Source: Desulfobacterales bacterium
Lineage (GTDB): Bacteria > Desulfobacterota > Desulfobacteria > Desulfobacterales > Desulfobacteraceae
Assembly: GCA_022361315.1 (NCBI GenBank)
Contig: JAKSBB010000717.1
Coordinates: 1-18,564 of the forward strand
Direction of reading: 5' to 3'
DNA: 18,564 nucleotides
Shown here: positions 1-7,192 of the stretch, in pieces
Layout: every line of letters begins with the position of its first letter
Position numbering within the stretch: the stretch's first letter is position 1
Notes under the pieces: model-generated
The model's input: only the letters and a program-made list of their open reading frames with translations
Databases searched by the model: none
Told to the model about the DNA's origin: nothing
Position numbers and translations under genes: made by a program

Positions 1-571
1 CGCATTCAGCGACCTTTTCAAGGGTTTCCCTGGTGTAAACCGTCCCGGTGGGGTTATGGGGGGTGTTTACCACCAACATTTTGGTCTTGGGCGTCAGGGC
101 CTTTTCAAGGGAAGAGATATCCAGCTGAAAATCGTCACCGGCTTTCACAGCGACCGGGACAGCCCCCGCCATGTGGGCGCAGGAAAAATAAGTGGGCCAG
201 CAGGGGGAAGGAATCAGAATTTCGTCACCGGGGTCCAGCAAACTCATGATGGTCGCAAAAACCGCTTCATTGGCTCCTGCCGTCACAATAATTTCGTTAC
301 GAAAATCATATTCCAGTCCGTTATCCTGCCGGAACTTTTCGGCAACGGCCTTGCGAAGCCCCGGAATACCGTAGTTCGAAGTGTAATGGACCTGTCCGTC
401 ATCCAGTGCGGAATGACAGGCGTTTACGATGTTTTCAGGGGTCGTAAAGTCCGGCCTTCCGATTTCCAGATGGATAATCTTCTTTCCGGCAGCCTCGAGC
501 TGGCCGACCTTTTCAAACACTTTACGGATACCTGAAAAAGGGATCAGATCCATGCGTTGCGCCAGTTTCAT
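1..571 (-). CDS. Class I/II aminotransferase (aspartate aminotransferase family), N-terminal part, truncated by the window edge
   Basis: An open frame of about 190 codons reads leftward off the window with no stop. It begins MKLAQRMDLIPFSG and contains the class-I aminotransferase hallmarks in order: the EIGRPDFTTP substrate loop, HYTSNYGIPGLRKAVA, the GANEAV stretch where the PLP phosphate loop lies, and NTPHNPTGTVY with the family NPTG motif. The catalytic lysine would lie beyond the edge. It should be a cytosolic PLP enzyme moving an amino group between an amino acid and a 2-oxo acid. Two ATGs stand in tandem (574 and 571). The AAGGAG ribosome site at 583-578 is 2 nt from the first and 5 nt from the second, so I chose the second. 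It follows the aldehyde oxidoreductase gene by 17 nt and should be its operon partner. The family is certain; the substrate is unknown. Confidence 0.9.
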   Translation of the reverse strand, partial: MKLAQRMDLIPFSGIRKVFEKVGQLEAAGKKIIHLEIGRPDFTTPENIVNACHSALDDGQVHYTSNYGIPGLRKAVAEKFRQDNGLEYDFRNEIIVTAGANEAVFATIMSLLDPGDEILIPSPCWPTYFSCAHMAGAVPVAVKAGDDFQLDISSLEKALTPKTKMLVVNTPHNPTGTVYTRETLEKVAEC

Positions 572-588
572 CATTACTCCTTAAGGTT

Positions 589-2433
589 TTATTTCAAACT
601 GTCAATAAGTTCTGTGAGTCCGAGATCTGTCAGGGTTTCCGGCAGTGGAATTCCCTCTGCAGTCCAACCCATATGGGTGTAATAGTCTTCAAGCATCTCT
701 TTCCAGTGTGCTGAAAATTCATGGCCCGAGGCAGGCCCGTCCACCGGTTTGGACCCATACCGTTTTGACGGCCGTTCCATCTCCTTGGTGAGCCCGTGCC
801 TCAGGTTGAACATGCGAAGCTGGTTCACAACCCTGCGTCCCACTGTGAACACATCTTTCAATGTCAGCTCCCACCCGGTAACGGCATTCAGGCAGGCAAG
901 CTGCAGTTTTGGATGGCAGGCCACAAACCGGCAGGTTCCCATACAATCATCAAAGGGACGTACCCCGTTATAATCGCCGTTCAACTGGCCCACTTCCTTG
1001 GGATCAAAGGGGTCGGTCTGGGGATCCATGTCCACCAGCTGAGGATGAACCCCCACCCAGGTGGACTCAATGGTTGACGTATTACTGGCGCAGGTGTCCA
1101 GTAATTCCGCCCATTTGCCACCCCTGTGATCGTGGCTCCGGGGACTGCTGCCTTTATGTGTGTAGATAGCCATGTCAGCGGCCTCTCCCCCCAGCTTCTG
1201 GCTGGCCACCTTTACCCCCTGGGCCAGAAATTCACCAAAACCGTCCCTGGCTGCGATTTTGCAGAGAAGTTCCCGGACGGCCTCTACATTTCCCCAGGAC
1301 AGATCCAGTCCGTCCAGGTCGGTCTGGCTTAGTATGCCCTTATCGTAACATTCCATTACCCAGCCCACTGTCCAGGAAGCCTCATTACAGTCAAGACCCA
1401 GACGATCCACTTCACGGGCGAGCATCACCACGGCACCCAGTTCCGTATTTCCGATCTGGGGTCCCCAGGCGGCAACCTGTTCGTACTCGGGTTCCTCACC
1501 CACAAACCCCTTATAGGGTCCTTCGGTCACCTCAACCGTTCTGACATGGGCATATTTGCACTTATAGCAGGGTTTTGGACGGTGCTTATAATTTGTGCGC
1601 ATATACTGACCGTTCATGGTGTCATGTTCGGGATAGATATTGGTGGTAAAGTTTTTTACGGGAAGTCCGCCGGTTTCAGCCAAAAATGAAACGCCGCCTG
1701 CGGTGCCCCATTTATAAGTGTGGCCCCATTCCTTAGCGAACTCAAACATCTCTTCATTGGCGGTTTTCAGGGTGGCCGGATCCTCTATGTCAAAATTTAT
1801 GGGCCCCTTGTATGCCACCACGGCTTTAAGATTTTTGGATCCCATGACGGCCCCCAGGCCGTTATGGGCTGCAAAATGGCCCTGATCCCCGCCTATTGAC
1901 GCGTAATGGACCTTGCTCTCACCGGCAGGGCCGATACCGTATATAGAAACCTTTGCCCCTTTGACACCCAGTTCGGCACGTAATTTATCTTCCAGTTCAA
2001 ACAGGTCCAGGCCGGCAAGATGGGTGGCGTCTTTAATCTCTATTTGCCCGTCTTTGATGACCATATAGCTTAGCTGGGGGGCCTTACCCTGGAATATCAG
2101 CCCGTCAAATCCCGAAAATTTCAGATACGCACCGAAATATCCGTTGGCCTGGGAGCATCCGGCAAGGCCGCTCAGGGGCCCCTTGGCAGCCACATTGAAG
2201 GTGCCGGCACCGTAAACACCGGTACCCGCCAGCGGACCTGAGGTCCAAACCATCCTGTTTTCAGGATCGTCCCAGGCAACATCAGCAGGCACTTCATCCC
2301 ACAATATTTTACTCCCAAAGCCCTGGCCACCGACCCACTTGCGAATGAAATCATCACTCAGCTCTTCTACGCTGACGGCAGAACTGCTCAAATCAATCCT
2401 TGCCATCTTTCCCAAATAACCTTTGACCGTCAT
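589..2433 (-). CDS. aor: Tungsten-type aldehyde:ferredoxin oxidoreductase (AOR family)
   Basis: This 614-residue protein has the usual length of the tungstopterin AOR family, whose members oxidise aldehydes to carboxylic acids and reduce ferredoxin. The N-terminal AOR domain (about residues 4-205) is typical: GYLGKMARIDL, the GGQGFGSKILWDEV glycine turn and SGPLAGTGVYGAGTFNV. The pterin-binding pattern DRLGLD is at 343-348. The iron-sulfur region is odd: Cys289 and Cys292 match the first two cluster ligands and Cys501 (DDCMGTCRF) the last, but the third position is His296 (CYKCKYAH) where Cys is usual. A cluster with one His ligand, or a loosened cluster, is possible. The start has AAGGGG 9 nt upstream. 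The gene lies in a run of PLP enzymes, so its substrate is probably an aldehyde made by transamination nearby. The family is clear and the substrate is unknown. Confidence 0.93.
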   Translation of the reverse strand: MTVKGYLGKMARIDLSSSAVSVEELSDDFIRKWVGGQGFGSKILWDEVPADVAWDDPENRMVWTSGPLAGTGVYGAGTFNVAAKGPLSGLAGCSQANGYFGAYLKFSGFDGLIFQGKAPQLSYMVIKDGQIEIKDATHLAGLDLFELEDKLRAELGVKGAKVSIYGIGPAGESKVHYASIGGDQGHFAAHNGLGAVMGSKNLKAVVAYKGPINFDIEDPATLKTANEEMFEFAKEWGHTYKWGTAGGVSFLAETGGLPVKNFTTNIYPEHDTMNGQYMRTNYKHRPKPCYKCKYAHVRTVEVTEGPYKGFVGEEPEYEQVAAWGPQIGNTELGAVVMLAREVDRLGLDCNEASWTVGWVMECYDKGILSQTDLDGLDLSWGNVEAVRELLCKIAARDGFGEFLAQGVKVASQKLGGEAADMAIYTHKGSSPRSHDHRGGKWAELLDTCASNTSTIESTWVGVHPQLVDMDPQTDPFDPKEVGQLNGDYNGVRPFDDCMGTCRFVACHPKLQLACLNAVTGWELTLKDVFTVGRRVVNQLRMFNLRHGLTKEMERPSKRYGSKPVDGPASGHEFSAHWKEMLEDYYTHMGWTAEGIPLPETLTDLGLTELIDSLK

Positions 2434-2475
2434 TTGTCTATCCCCTTGACTGTAAATTAACCCTTAATATTGATA

Positions 2476-2514
2476 GGACAGTTGAAAACATTCTGCATGT
2501 ATCTTCAACTGTCC
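2476..2514 (-). promoter_or_regulatory. Intercistronic stem-loop ahead of the aldehyde oxidoreductase gene
   Basis: The arms GGACAGTTGAA (2476-2486) and TTCAACTGTCC (2504-2514) are perfect 11-bp inverted repeats with a 17-nt loop. They lie in the 105-bp gap between the SelA-like gene and the aldehyde oxidoreductase gene, both read leftward. No U-run follows on the minus strand, so this is not a standard terminator. It could set the relative mRNA level of the two halves of the operon (stability element or attenuator), or be a protein-binding site for a second promoter. The structure is seen; the role is inferred. Confidence 0.55.
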
Positions 2515-2538
2515 CGGATCTTACTTATTGCAATGGCG

Positions 2539-3807
2539 TCATTCCCCGAGGATTAACGCTTTCATGGTATCAATGGACTGGCCGTTTTCAGCCACATACC
2601 GCAACCCGTTGTCAATGGCGTTGACCAGCACATCCAGCCCCCCCATCTTTTCAATCACGTTGGGTTCGGCCTTGAACCGCAGCCAGATACTGGCCCCGGG
2701 CTGTCCCAGGGCATTAACGCTGATCATGCCGTACTCTTTCAGCCAGTACATGCCGATGGCTGCGCTGACCTCGCCCGGACTTATGGGCAGATTATCATTG
2801 GTGCCTCTGATCTCTTTCACCAGTTCATAGGCACTCTCTGCAGTCAGGCTTGCGCCGATACCGGACTTGATCACCTTGTCCTTCCCATAGATTCCGGAAA
2901 GGCGTTCGTACACCTTCACCCCGAAAGCCACTTCATCTTCCAAGGCACGGGGAGTGAACTCTTTCAAGGATGCCCAGATACCGGCAGCCAGGGGAGCCCG
3001 CGCTTCCAATCCAAGTTCGGCCGCCTTGGTATTCACCTGCTCCATGAATTGTTTCTCACCCACCATCAATCCGGCCCGGGGGCCGCTCATCCCGGCTTTA
3101 TCACAGGCGGTAACCCCTAAATTCACACCGGTTTCCATGGTGCCCGGGCCGTTATATATGATCGGGCGGAGCCGGGTGCCGTATGCATCATCAAGCATCA
3201 CCGGCACTCCGACTTTTTTTGCCAACGCAATGGAATCGGTCATGGTATCGACATCAATGACTTCAAGTTCACTTGACACACCTGTGATGACCATAAAACT
3301 GACGATTTCCGAATCCAAGACCTCTGCAACTTCTCGGTATTCATTCACCTGAACCAGCTCTCCGCCGGCCAGCCGAACCCCACGGCCGATGGAAGGATGG
3401 CTTCGTTTTCCCGGTACCAGGCTGATGACCTTGGTACCGGGCCGGACAATGGCGAGGCAGGCGGAGATAATACCGGCCGAACACCGGTTGAAGACAAGCA
3501 CATCATGGTCGGAAGTACCGCCGAAATGGGCCCTTGCCATCACTTCCATTTCATCCCAGAAATAGGCCGGCCCGACCCATTCCTCAGCGTGGTTCAACTT
3601 ATCCCGATCAAGGGGATAGCCGCGGTGCAGGCCGGTAATATTATAAAACGCGTCTGCACCATGGGTATCTCTGCGGCGACGGATCAGTTCCAGCGCATGC
3701 AGTCTTCTTTTGGCCTCTTCAAGGGAACCTTTGATAATCGGTCCCCTGGCAAATCCCACTGTGGGATCAATGGGAAAGCCGTAGGGATCCATTGCTGGCG
3801 AATTCAT
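2539..3807 (-). CDS. SelA/MJ0158-like fold-type I PLP-dependent enzyme
   Basis: This 422-residue protein belongs to the fold-type I PLP enzymes and most resembles the MJ0158/SelA-like branch, which includes selenocysteine synthase relatives and some ammonia lyases. Visible features are an FNRCSAG turn (107-113, likely PLP phosphate region), MLDDAYGTR with Asp206/Asp207 (one should hold the PLP pyridine nitrogen), and ACDKAGMSGPRAG with Lys237 as the likely Schiff-base lysine, aligned with the DK..GGP motif of SelA. The reaction is unknown: lyase, aminotransferase and racemase chemistry are all possible. A TTG at 3828 would extend the frame by 7 codons, but the strong GGAGG sits between it and the ATG at 3807, 9 nt from the latter, so I start at 3807. 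The upstream gene's stop codon lies just before this ribosome site, which suggests coupled translation. Confidence 0.8.
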   Translation of the reverse strand: MNSPAMDPYGFPIDPTVGFARGPIIKGSLEEAKRRLHALELIRRRRDTHGADAFYNITGLHRGYPLDRDKLNHAEEWVGPAYFWDEMEVMARAHFGGTSDHDVLVFNRCSAGIISACLAIVRPGTKVISLVPGKRSHPSIGRGVRLAGGELVQVNEYREVAEVLDSEIVSFMVITGVSSELEVIDVDTMTDSIALAKKVGVPVMLDDAYGTRLRPIIYNGPGTMETGVNLGVTACDKAGMSGPRAGLMVGEKQFMEQVNTKAAELGLEARAPLAAGIWASLKEFTPRALEDEVAFGVKVYERLSGIYGKDKVIKSGIGASLTAESAYELVKEIRGTNDNLPISPGEVSAAIGMYWLKEYGMISVNALGQPGASIWLRFKAEPNVIEKMGGLDVLVNAIDNGLRYVAENGQSIDTMKALILGE

Positions 3808-3821
3808 GGTAGCCTTCCTCC

Positions 3822-4853
3822 TTACCAACCGCGTTCGAGTGCAGGTTGTACAGCATTTTCAACCAGCATGCGGAGGATGGTGATCATGGATTCCTGAACC
3901 TGGGGACGGGTACCGTCGACCCAGGGCTGTTTCATACCGCCTTCCCCCTCAGCACCGGCATACACACAATCCATGCCCATTCTCTTCTCGGTTTCCTCAT
4001 CCTGAAGGACGTTAATGTCCTGACACAGATAGGCCAGACAGGCAGCAATACCATACCCCACCCAGTTGCTCACCGCACCTGCGGCCACCACATCGGTGGT
4101 GACTTCGCACAAGGGACTGCCGCCGCAGGGGCATTTGCACTCCGCCCAGCTGGGCATGGCTTTTTTAAGCTCTTCCGCCACAAGGCCGAATCCGACTTCG
4201 TTGCCGTAGTCACCGATCCCCAGGGTAAAGATGCCCCGCTCCCGGGCCTGTTCCACCAGGTGGTAAGTCAACGCCACGTGCTCGGCTTCCCGCTCATAAC
4301 CGGTCATACTGTGAATGATTCCGTTGGCGTTGGGTCCCAACGATTCTATGCTGATAACCGCAGCCGGCTTGAGCTCATCCAAAAGCTCCAGGGCCTTGTC
4401 AAGCGCCCCCTCATGACCCAGGGGGAAGTTTCTGACCAGGGCTGTGGGGTAGAAACCGTCATAGTCGGCCATCTCTTTTAACTCCGTGGCCGTAATCCCT
4501 GCGGCATCAGAGGCGGCTGCCACCGGTGCCATGTATGGTTCACCGGCCACATAACAGGGGCGCCCCCCCAGTCCCAGTTTGATCGCCCTTGCAAGACTTA
4601 CCGCACCCAATGGTCCGTCGGTTTCACCGGCAGGACGCCAGGGCGCCTTACCGGAACCTGTGGCAATCAGGACATATTCACCGGGTTTCACATGTTCTTT
4701 GAGCTTTTCAGCAGCCAACAGGGTCAAGGGACGGCCCTGTACTTTGCGCGCCGCCTCATAAAGGGGCAATATCACACCCCGGCTTTCTATGCCGGGACGT
4801 TTCATTTCAATTGTTACCAATCGGTCAACGTGTTCTCCAAATATTTCAGGCAC
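3822..4853 (-). CDS. DUF4392 protein (D-glutamate cyclase-like C-terminal domain family)
   Basis: This 343-residue protein is one DUF4392 domain, the fold of the C-terminal part of vertebrate D-glutamate cyclase (D-Glu to 5-oxo-D-proline). Family signatures are IATGSGKAPWRPAGETDGP (63-81), SIESLGPNANGIIHSMTG (168-185), IGDYGNEVGFG (213-223) and AVSNWVGYG (260-268). Between the last two lies a cysteine group, Cys239, Cys241, Cys243 and Cys249, that looks able to bind a metal. The start is GTG with GGAG 7 nt upstream. It stands 54 nt after the class-III aminotransferase gene and 14 nt before the SelA-like gene, so it is an operon member. Cyclase or lactam chemistry on an acidic amino compound would fit, but substrates of bacterial members are mostly unassigned. 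Family assignment is firm; function is inferred. Confidence 0.82.
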   Translation of the reverse strand: MPEIFGEHVDRLVTIEMKRPGIESRGVILPLYEAARKVQGRPLTLLAAEKLKEHVKPGEYVLIATGSGKAPWRPAGETDGPLGAVSLARAIKLGLGGRPCYVAGEPYMAPVAAASDAAGITATELKEMADYDGFYPTALVRNFPLGHEGALDKALELLDELKPAAVISIESLGPNANGIIHSMTGYEREAEHVALTYHLVEQARERGIFTLGIGDYGNEVGFGLVAEELKKAMPSWAECKCPCGGSPLCEVTTDVVAAGAVSNWVGYGIAACLAYLCQDINVLQDEETEKRMGMDCVYAGAEGEGGMKQPWVDGTRPQVQESMITILRMLVENAVQPALERGW

Positions 4854-4881
4854 GATTTTTCTCCAATCTGAGTTAGTATGT

Positions 4882-4896
4882 CATTGCATCGCAATG
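4882..4896 (-). repeat. Small intercistronic hairpin
   Basis: CATTGC and GCAATG are perfect 6-bp inverted repeats around a 3-nt loop. They lie in the 54-bp gap between the class-III aminotransferase and the DUF4392 gene. There is no U-run beside them. The hairpin may affect message processing or be chance. Confidence 0.3.
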
Positions 4897-4907
4897 CATG
4901 GCGGTTT

Positions 4908-6215
4908 TTACAGCTGTGCATCCACTTCCCCGAGAATTTCGTCGATAATGGCCAGGCCTTTATCAAGATCTTCCCGGGTTGCAATGAAAGGAGGGCCTAT
5001 GAACAGACGATTGGCAAGCACATTGGTGGAAAGCCCTTTTTCCATCATTCGCCTTGCAAGCGTACTTGAAATATCAGGGTTCAGCATTTCTCTGGTGTTC
5101 CGGTCCTGAACCAACTCAAGACAGAAAAAGCTGCCGGTACCCCGCACATCACCCACGCATTTGTGTTTTGCCTTAAACGCTTCCAGCTTCGGCCTGAGGT
5201 ATTCACCGTTGGCGGCGCTGGCTTCAATTAACTTATCTTCTTTATAAAGGTCCAGTACGGATTTGGCAGTGGCACAGGCAAGGGGATGGCTGTTAAAGGT
5301 CAAGCCTCCGTACAACATTTCCTTGCCCAGTTTTTCCATGATACGATCACTGATGGCCACGGCACCCAAAGGCACATAACCGCAGGTCAATCCTTTTGCC
5401 ATGGTCATCATATCCGGCACAACACCTTCATAATGCTCGATTGCAAACCATTTGCCCGTGCGGCCGCAGCCGACCATGACTTCGTCGGTAATGAGCAGAA
5501 TCTCGTGCTTGTCACAAATCTCTCTCAGGCGCTGAAAATATCCTTCGGGGGGAGCAAAAAAACCACCGGCACCGGTCATGGGTTCAATCAGTATTGCGGC
5601 GACATTCTGGGGACCTTCGTATCCGATGATTTCCTCAACGTGATCTGCACAACGAAGGTTACAGGACGGGTATTCCAACCCGAAGGAACATCTGTAACAA
5701 TACGGATCAAAGAAAAAACGGACGCCGGGGATACCGGGTTCAACGGGGAGCCGTCTCGGATCTCCGGACATACTGATGGCCCCGTAAGTCGCACCGTGAT
5801 ATGCACGGTATTTGGTCAGTACCTTGGACTTTCCCGTATATGCCCTGGCAAATTTCAATGCATTTTCATTGGCATCCGCCCCCCCCAGGGTAAAAAAGAA
5901 TTTATTCAGATCCCCGGGGGTCAGCTCCGCCAGATCTTTTGCCAGTTCCACCCTGGCAGAACAGGCAATTCCAGGATGGATAAAGCACTGCTTCTCCGCC
6001 TGTTTTTTGATTCCCTCAATTACCTTGGGATGCTGGTGCCCCACGTTCATATTCACCAGGGAAGAACTGAAATCCAAGTATTTGTTTCCGTCGGCATCCC
6101 AGTAGTACATGCCTTCACTCTTGTCGACTACAAGCGGATCCAGTTTTTCCTGCACGGACCAGCTATGGACAACATGCCTGCGATCCAGTTCCTTAATCGT
6201 ATTTTTGTCCAACAT
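4908..6215 (-). CDS. Class III aminotransferase (omega-amino acid/taurine-type), first gene of the catabolic operon
   Basis: This 435-residue, full-length class-III (omega) aminotransferase would convert a terminal amine or amino acid to an aldehyde or keto acid with pyruvate or 2-oxoglutarate as acceptor. Seen in order: YYWDADGNKYLDF (37-49), SLVNMNVGHQHPKV (52-65), the PLP phosphate loop GGADANENA (111-119), LITDEVMVGCGRTGKW with Asp244 at the pyridine nitrogen, and MAKGLT with the Schiff-base Lys274. An insert at 170-191 carries four cysteines (173, 176, 185, 189; spacing C-x2-C-x8-C-x3-C). The overall look is close to taurine/beta-alanine-type enzymes, but no sulfonate gene is nearby, so I do not name the substrate. 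GTG (6218) or ATG (6215) could start it; AGAGG lies 7 nt from the ATG, which I chose. A promoter and operator-like site lie upstream. Confidence 0.9.
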   Translation of the reverse strand: MLDKNTIKELDRRHVVHSWSVQEKLDPLVVDKSEGMYYWDADGNKYLDFSSSLVNMNVGHQHPKVIEGIKKQAEKQCFIHPGIACSARVELAKDLAELTPGDLNKFFFTLGGADANENALKFARAYTGKSKVLTKYRAYHGATYGAISMSGDPRRLPVEPGIPGVRFFFDPYCYRCSFGLEYPSCNLRCADHVEEIIGYEGPQNVAAILIEPMTGAGGFFAPPEGYFQRLREICDKHEILLITDEVMVGCGRTGKWFAIEHYEGVVPDMMTMAKGLTCGYVPLGAVAISDRIMEKLGKEMLYGGLTFNSHPLACATAKSVLDLYKEDKLIEASAANGEYLRPKLEAFKAKHKCVGDVRGTGSFFCLELVQDRNTREMLNPDISSTLARRMMEKGLSTNVLANRLFIGPPFIATREDLDKGLAIIDEILGEVDAQL

Positions 6216-6274
6216 CACTTCACCTCTATCATATAACGAATTAGATTAACGGGTATTAACACTCACCCCAGCTC

Positions 6275-6298
6275 TCATATATTGTCTTTAATATATCA
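6275..6298. promoter_or_regulatory. Candidate GntR operator over the catabolic operon -10
   Basis: An imperfect palindrome has arms TCATATATT and AATATATCA (8 of 9 pairs) around a 6-bp centre. It covers the -10 of the minus-strand promoter. The right half, read on the minus strand, is TGATATATTAAA, and the same 12 bases occur in the gntR promoter palindrome at 7196-7207. Sharing between the two promoter regions makes a common regulator, most simply the adjacent GntR protein, the best explanation. Binding is inferred. Confidence 0.55.
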
Positions 6299-6317
6299 GG
6301 AGAATTATCCTTGTCAA
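6290..6317 (-). promoter_or_regulatory. Sigma70-type promoter of the catabolic operon
   Basis: On the minus strand a perfect TTGACA -35 (6317-6312) is followed after 16 bp by TATATT (6295-6290), one mismatch from the consensus -10. Transcription would begin near 6283, giving a leader of about 65 nt before the class-III aminotransferase. The -10 is buried in the palindrome at 6275-6298, which suggests repression by a bound regulator. Read from sequence only. Confidence 0.6.
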
Positions 6318-6396
6318 TCACAAACTCAACAAAAGCCATAATTATTTTAAGCCACTTAATTTATAGGATTTATTCGCCTTAAAAATGGCGATTTAG

Positions 6397-6407
6397 TGTA
6401 AATTACA
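6397..6407. repeat. Short perfect palindrome TGTAAATTACA
   Basis: An 11-bp perfect palindrome with a TGT...ACA outline common in GntR-family operators lies in the 246-bp gap between gntR and the catabolic operon, about 80 bp upstream of the -35. It could be a distal binding site or be chance in AT-rich DNA. Confidence 0.25.
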
Positions 6408-6408
6408 A

Positions 6409-6439
6409 TCGCAGACATCTACCACGGAGATGCCTGCGA
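6409..6439 (-). terminator. Stem-loop terminator-like structure after gntR
   Basis: Arms 6409-6420 and 6428-6439 pair over 12 positions with a 7-nt loop, 25 nt after the gntR stop. The one imperfect pair is a G-U wobble in minus-strand RNA but A-C in plus-strand RNA, so the structure suits the gntR message. The following minus-strand tract TTGTAATTT is only weakly U-rich, so termination may be partial, letting some gntR transcripts run into the catabolic operon. A second, competing pairing exists: GCGATT (6388-6393) with AATCGC (6407-6412). Confidence 0.5.
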
Positions 6440-6464
6440 CGCGAATTCAGGGAGAGATTTATAC

Positions 6465-7157
6465 TTAATGGGCGGATTCCTGCATATCACCGGAGGTATT
6501 GCTGACAGCCATTTTTATGGCCGTTTGCTTACTTTCTTTCAAATGAATGATGAGAAGCGCATCGGCCAGATTCCCTTCACCGGCTTTAAGCGCCTTGAGC
6601 ATGGATTCATGCTGCTCTATGAGATAATCCATTTTAATGGAGTTTTTGCCCTGTAAGGCAATGAGGCATATGACATCAACAAGATCACCATAGGTATCCT
6701 GCATACGCTTATTGTCACACATTTCAGCCAACTTGTAATGGAAGTCACCATTGGCCTTAAGATATGCAGGCACGTCTTTTTCCGAACGGGCTTTTCTCTG
6801 CTCCCGGATAGAGTTCTCCAGGCCCGTGAAATCGTATTGAGACGGTGTGCTCGCTATTTTTTTAAAGAAGTATCTTTCAAGAATTTCTCTTAGTTCGAAA
6901 AGTTCGTTCACATCTTTTTCCGAAATCAACCGAACCATGATGCCGCGCCGGGGCAGGAACTCCACGATCCCCTTGCTCGCCAATTCTAAAAGCGCCTCCC
7001 GAACCGGGGTTCGGGAAATACCCATCTCTTTGGCCAGAGACATTTCCGTGTAAAGTTCTCCGGCCGCGAGTTCACCGTTCAATATAGACGTGCGTAATTT
7101 TTCATTCGCAATTTTGGCTAGACTTTTAGGCTGCGAAATTGTATTTAGACTCTCCAT
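6465..7157 (-). CDS. GntR family transcriptional regulator, FadR/FCD subfamily
   Basis: This 230-residue cytosolic DNA-binding regulator has an N-terminal winged helix-turn-helix (about residues 12-76) with the recognition segment GISRTPVREALLELASKG and the wing LPRRGIMVR. An all-helical FCD effector domain follows (about 85-215). His140, His183 and His205 sit where FCD domains hold a metal; the Asp or Asn normally four residues before the first His is Asn136. Members bind small carboxylates or amino acids and usually act as repressors. The ribosome site is weak (AGGT close to the ATG), as is common for self-limiting regulators. The gene stands between the catabolic operon and the divergent carrier, and two strong palindromes overlap its own promoter. 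It should control all three units. The ligand is unknown. Confidence 0.92.
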   Translation of the reverse strand: MESLNTISQPKSLAKIANEKLRTSILNGELAAGELYTEMSLAKEMGISRTPVREALLELASKGIVEFLPRRGIMVRLISEKDVNELFELREILERYFFKKIASTPSQYDFTGLENSIREQRKARSEKDVPAYLKANGDFHYKLAEMCDNKRMQDTYGDLVDVICLIALQGKNSIKMDYLIEQHESMLKALKAGEGNLADALLIIHLKESKQTAIKMAVSNTSGDMQESAH

Positions 7158-7192
7158 GATACCTGCGCTGGACTCCGATTCTTTTCTGTTGT

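Noticed and set aside
56..535. A 159-codon plus-strand open frame at the left edge
   Set aside because: The minus strand encodes a clear class-I aminotransferase over the same bases with NPTG and other motifs.
3846..4481. A 211-codon plus-strand open frame
   Set aside because: It is antisense to the DUF4392 gene, with low-complexity, motif-free product; a shadow frame.
4908..6215. Naming the aminotransferase taurine:pyruvate aminotransferase and the operon a taurine pathway
   Set aside because: The likeness is real, but no sulfoacetaldehyde-processing enzyme or sulfonate transporter is in view, and class-III enzymes are hard to tell apart by sequence alone.
5286..6236. A 316-codon open frame on the plus strand
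   Set aside because: It lies opposite the class-III aminotransferase, which has clear motifs. The plus-strand product shows no recognisable domain and no ribosome site; it is a shadow of codon bias.
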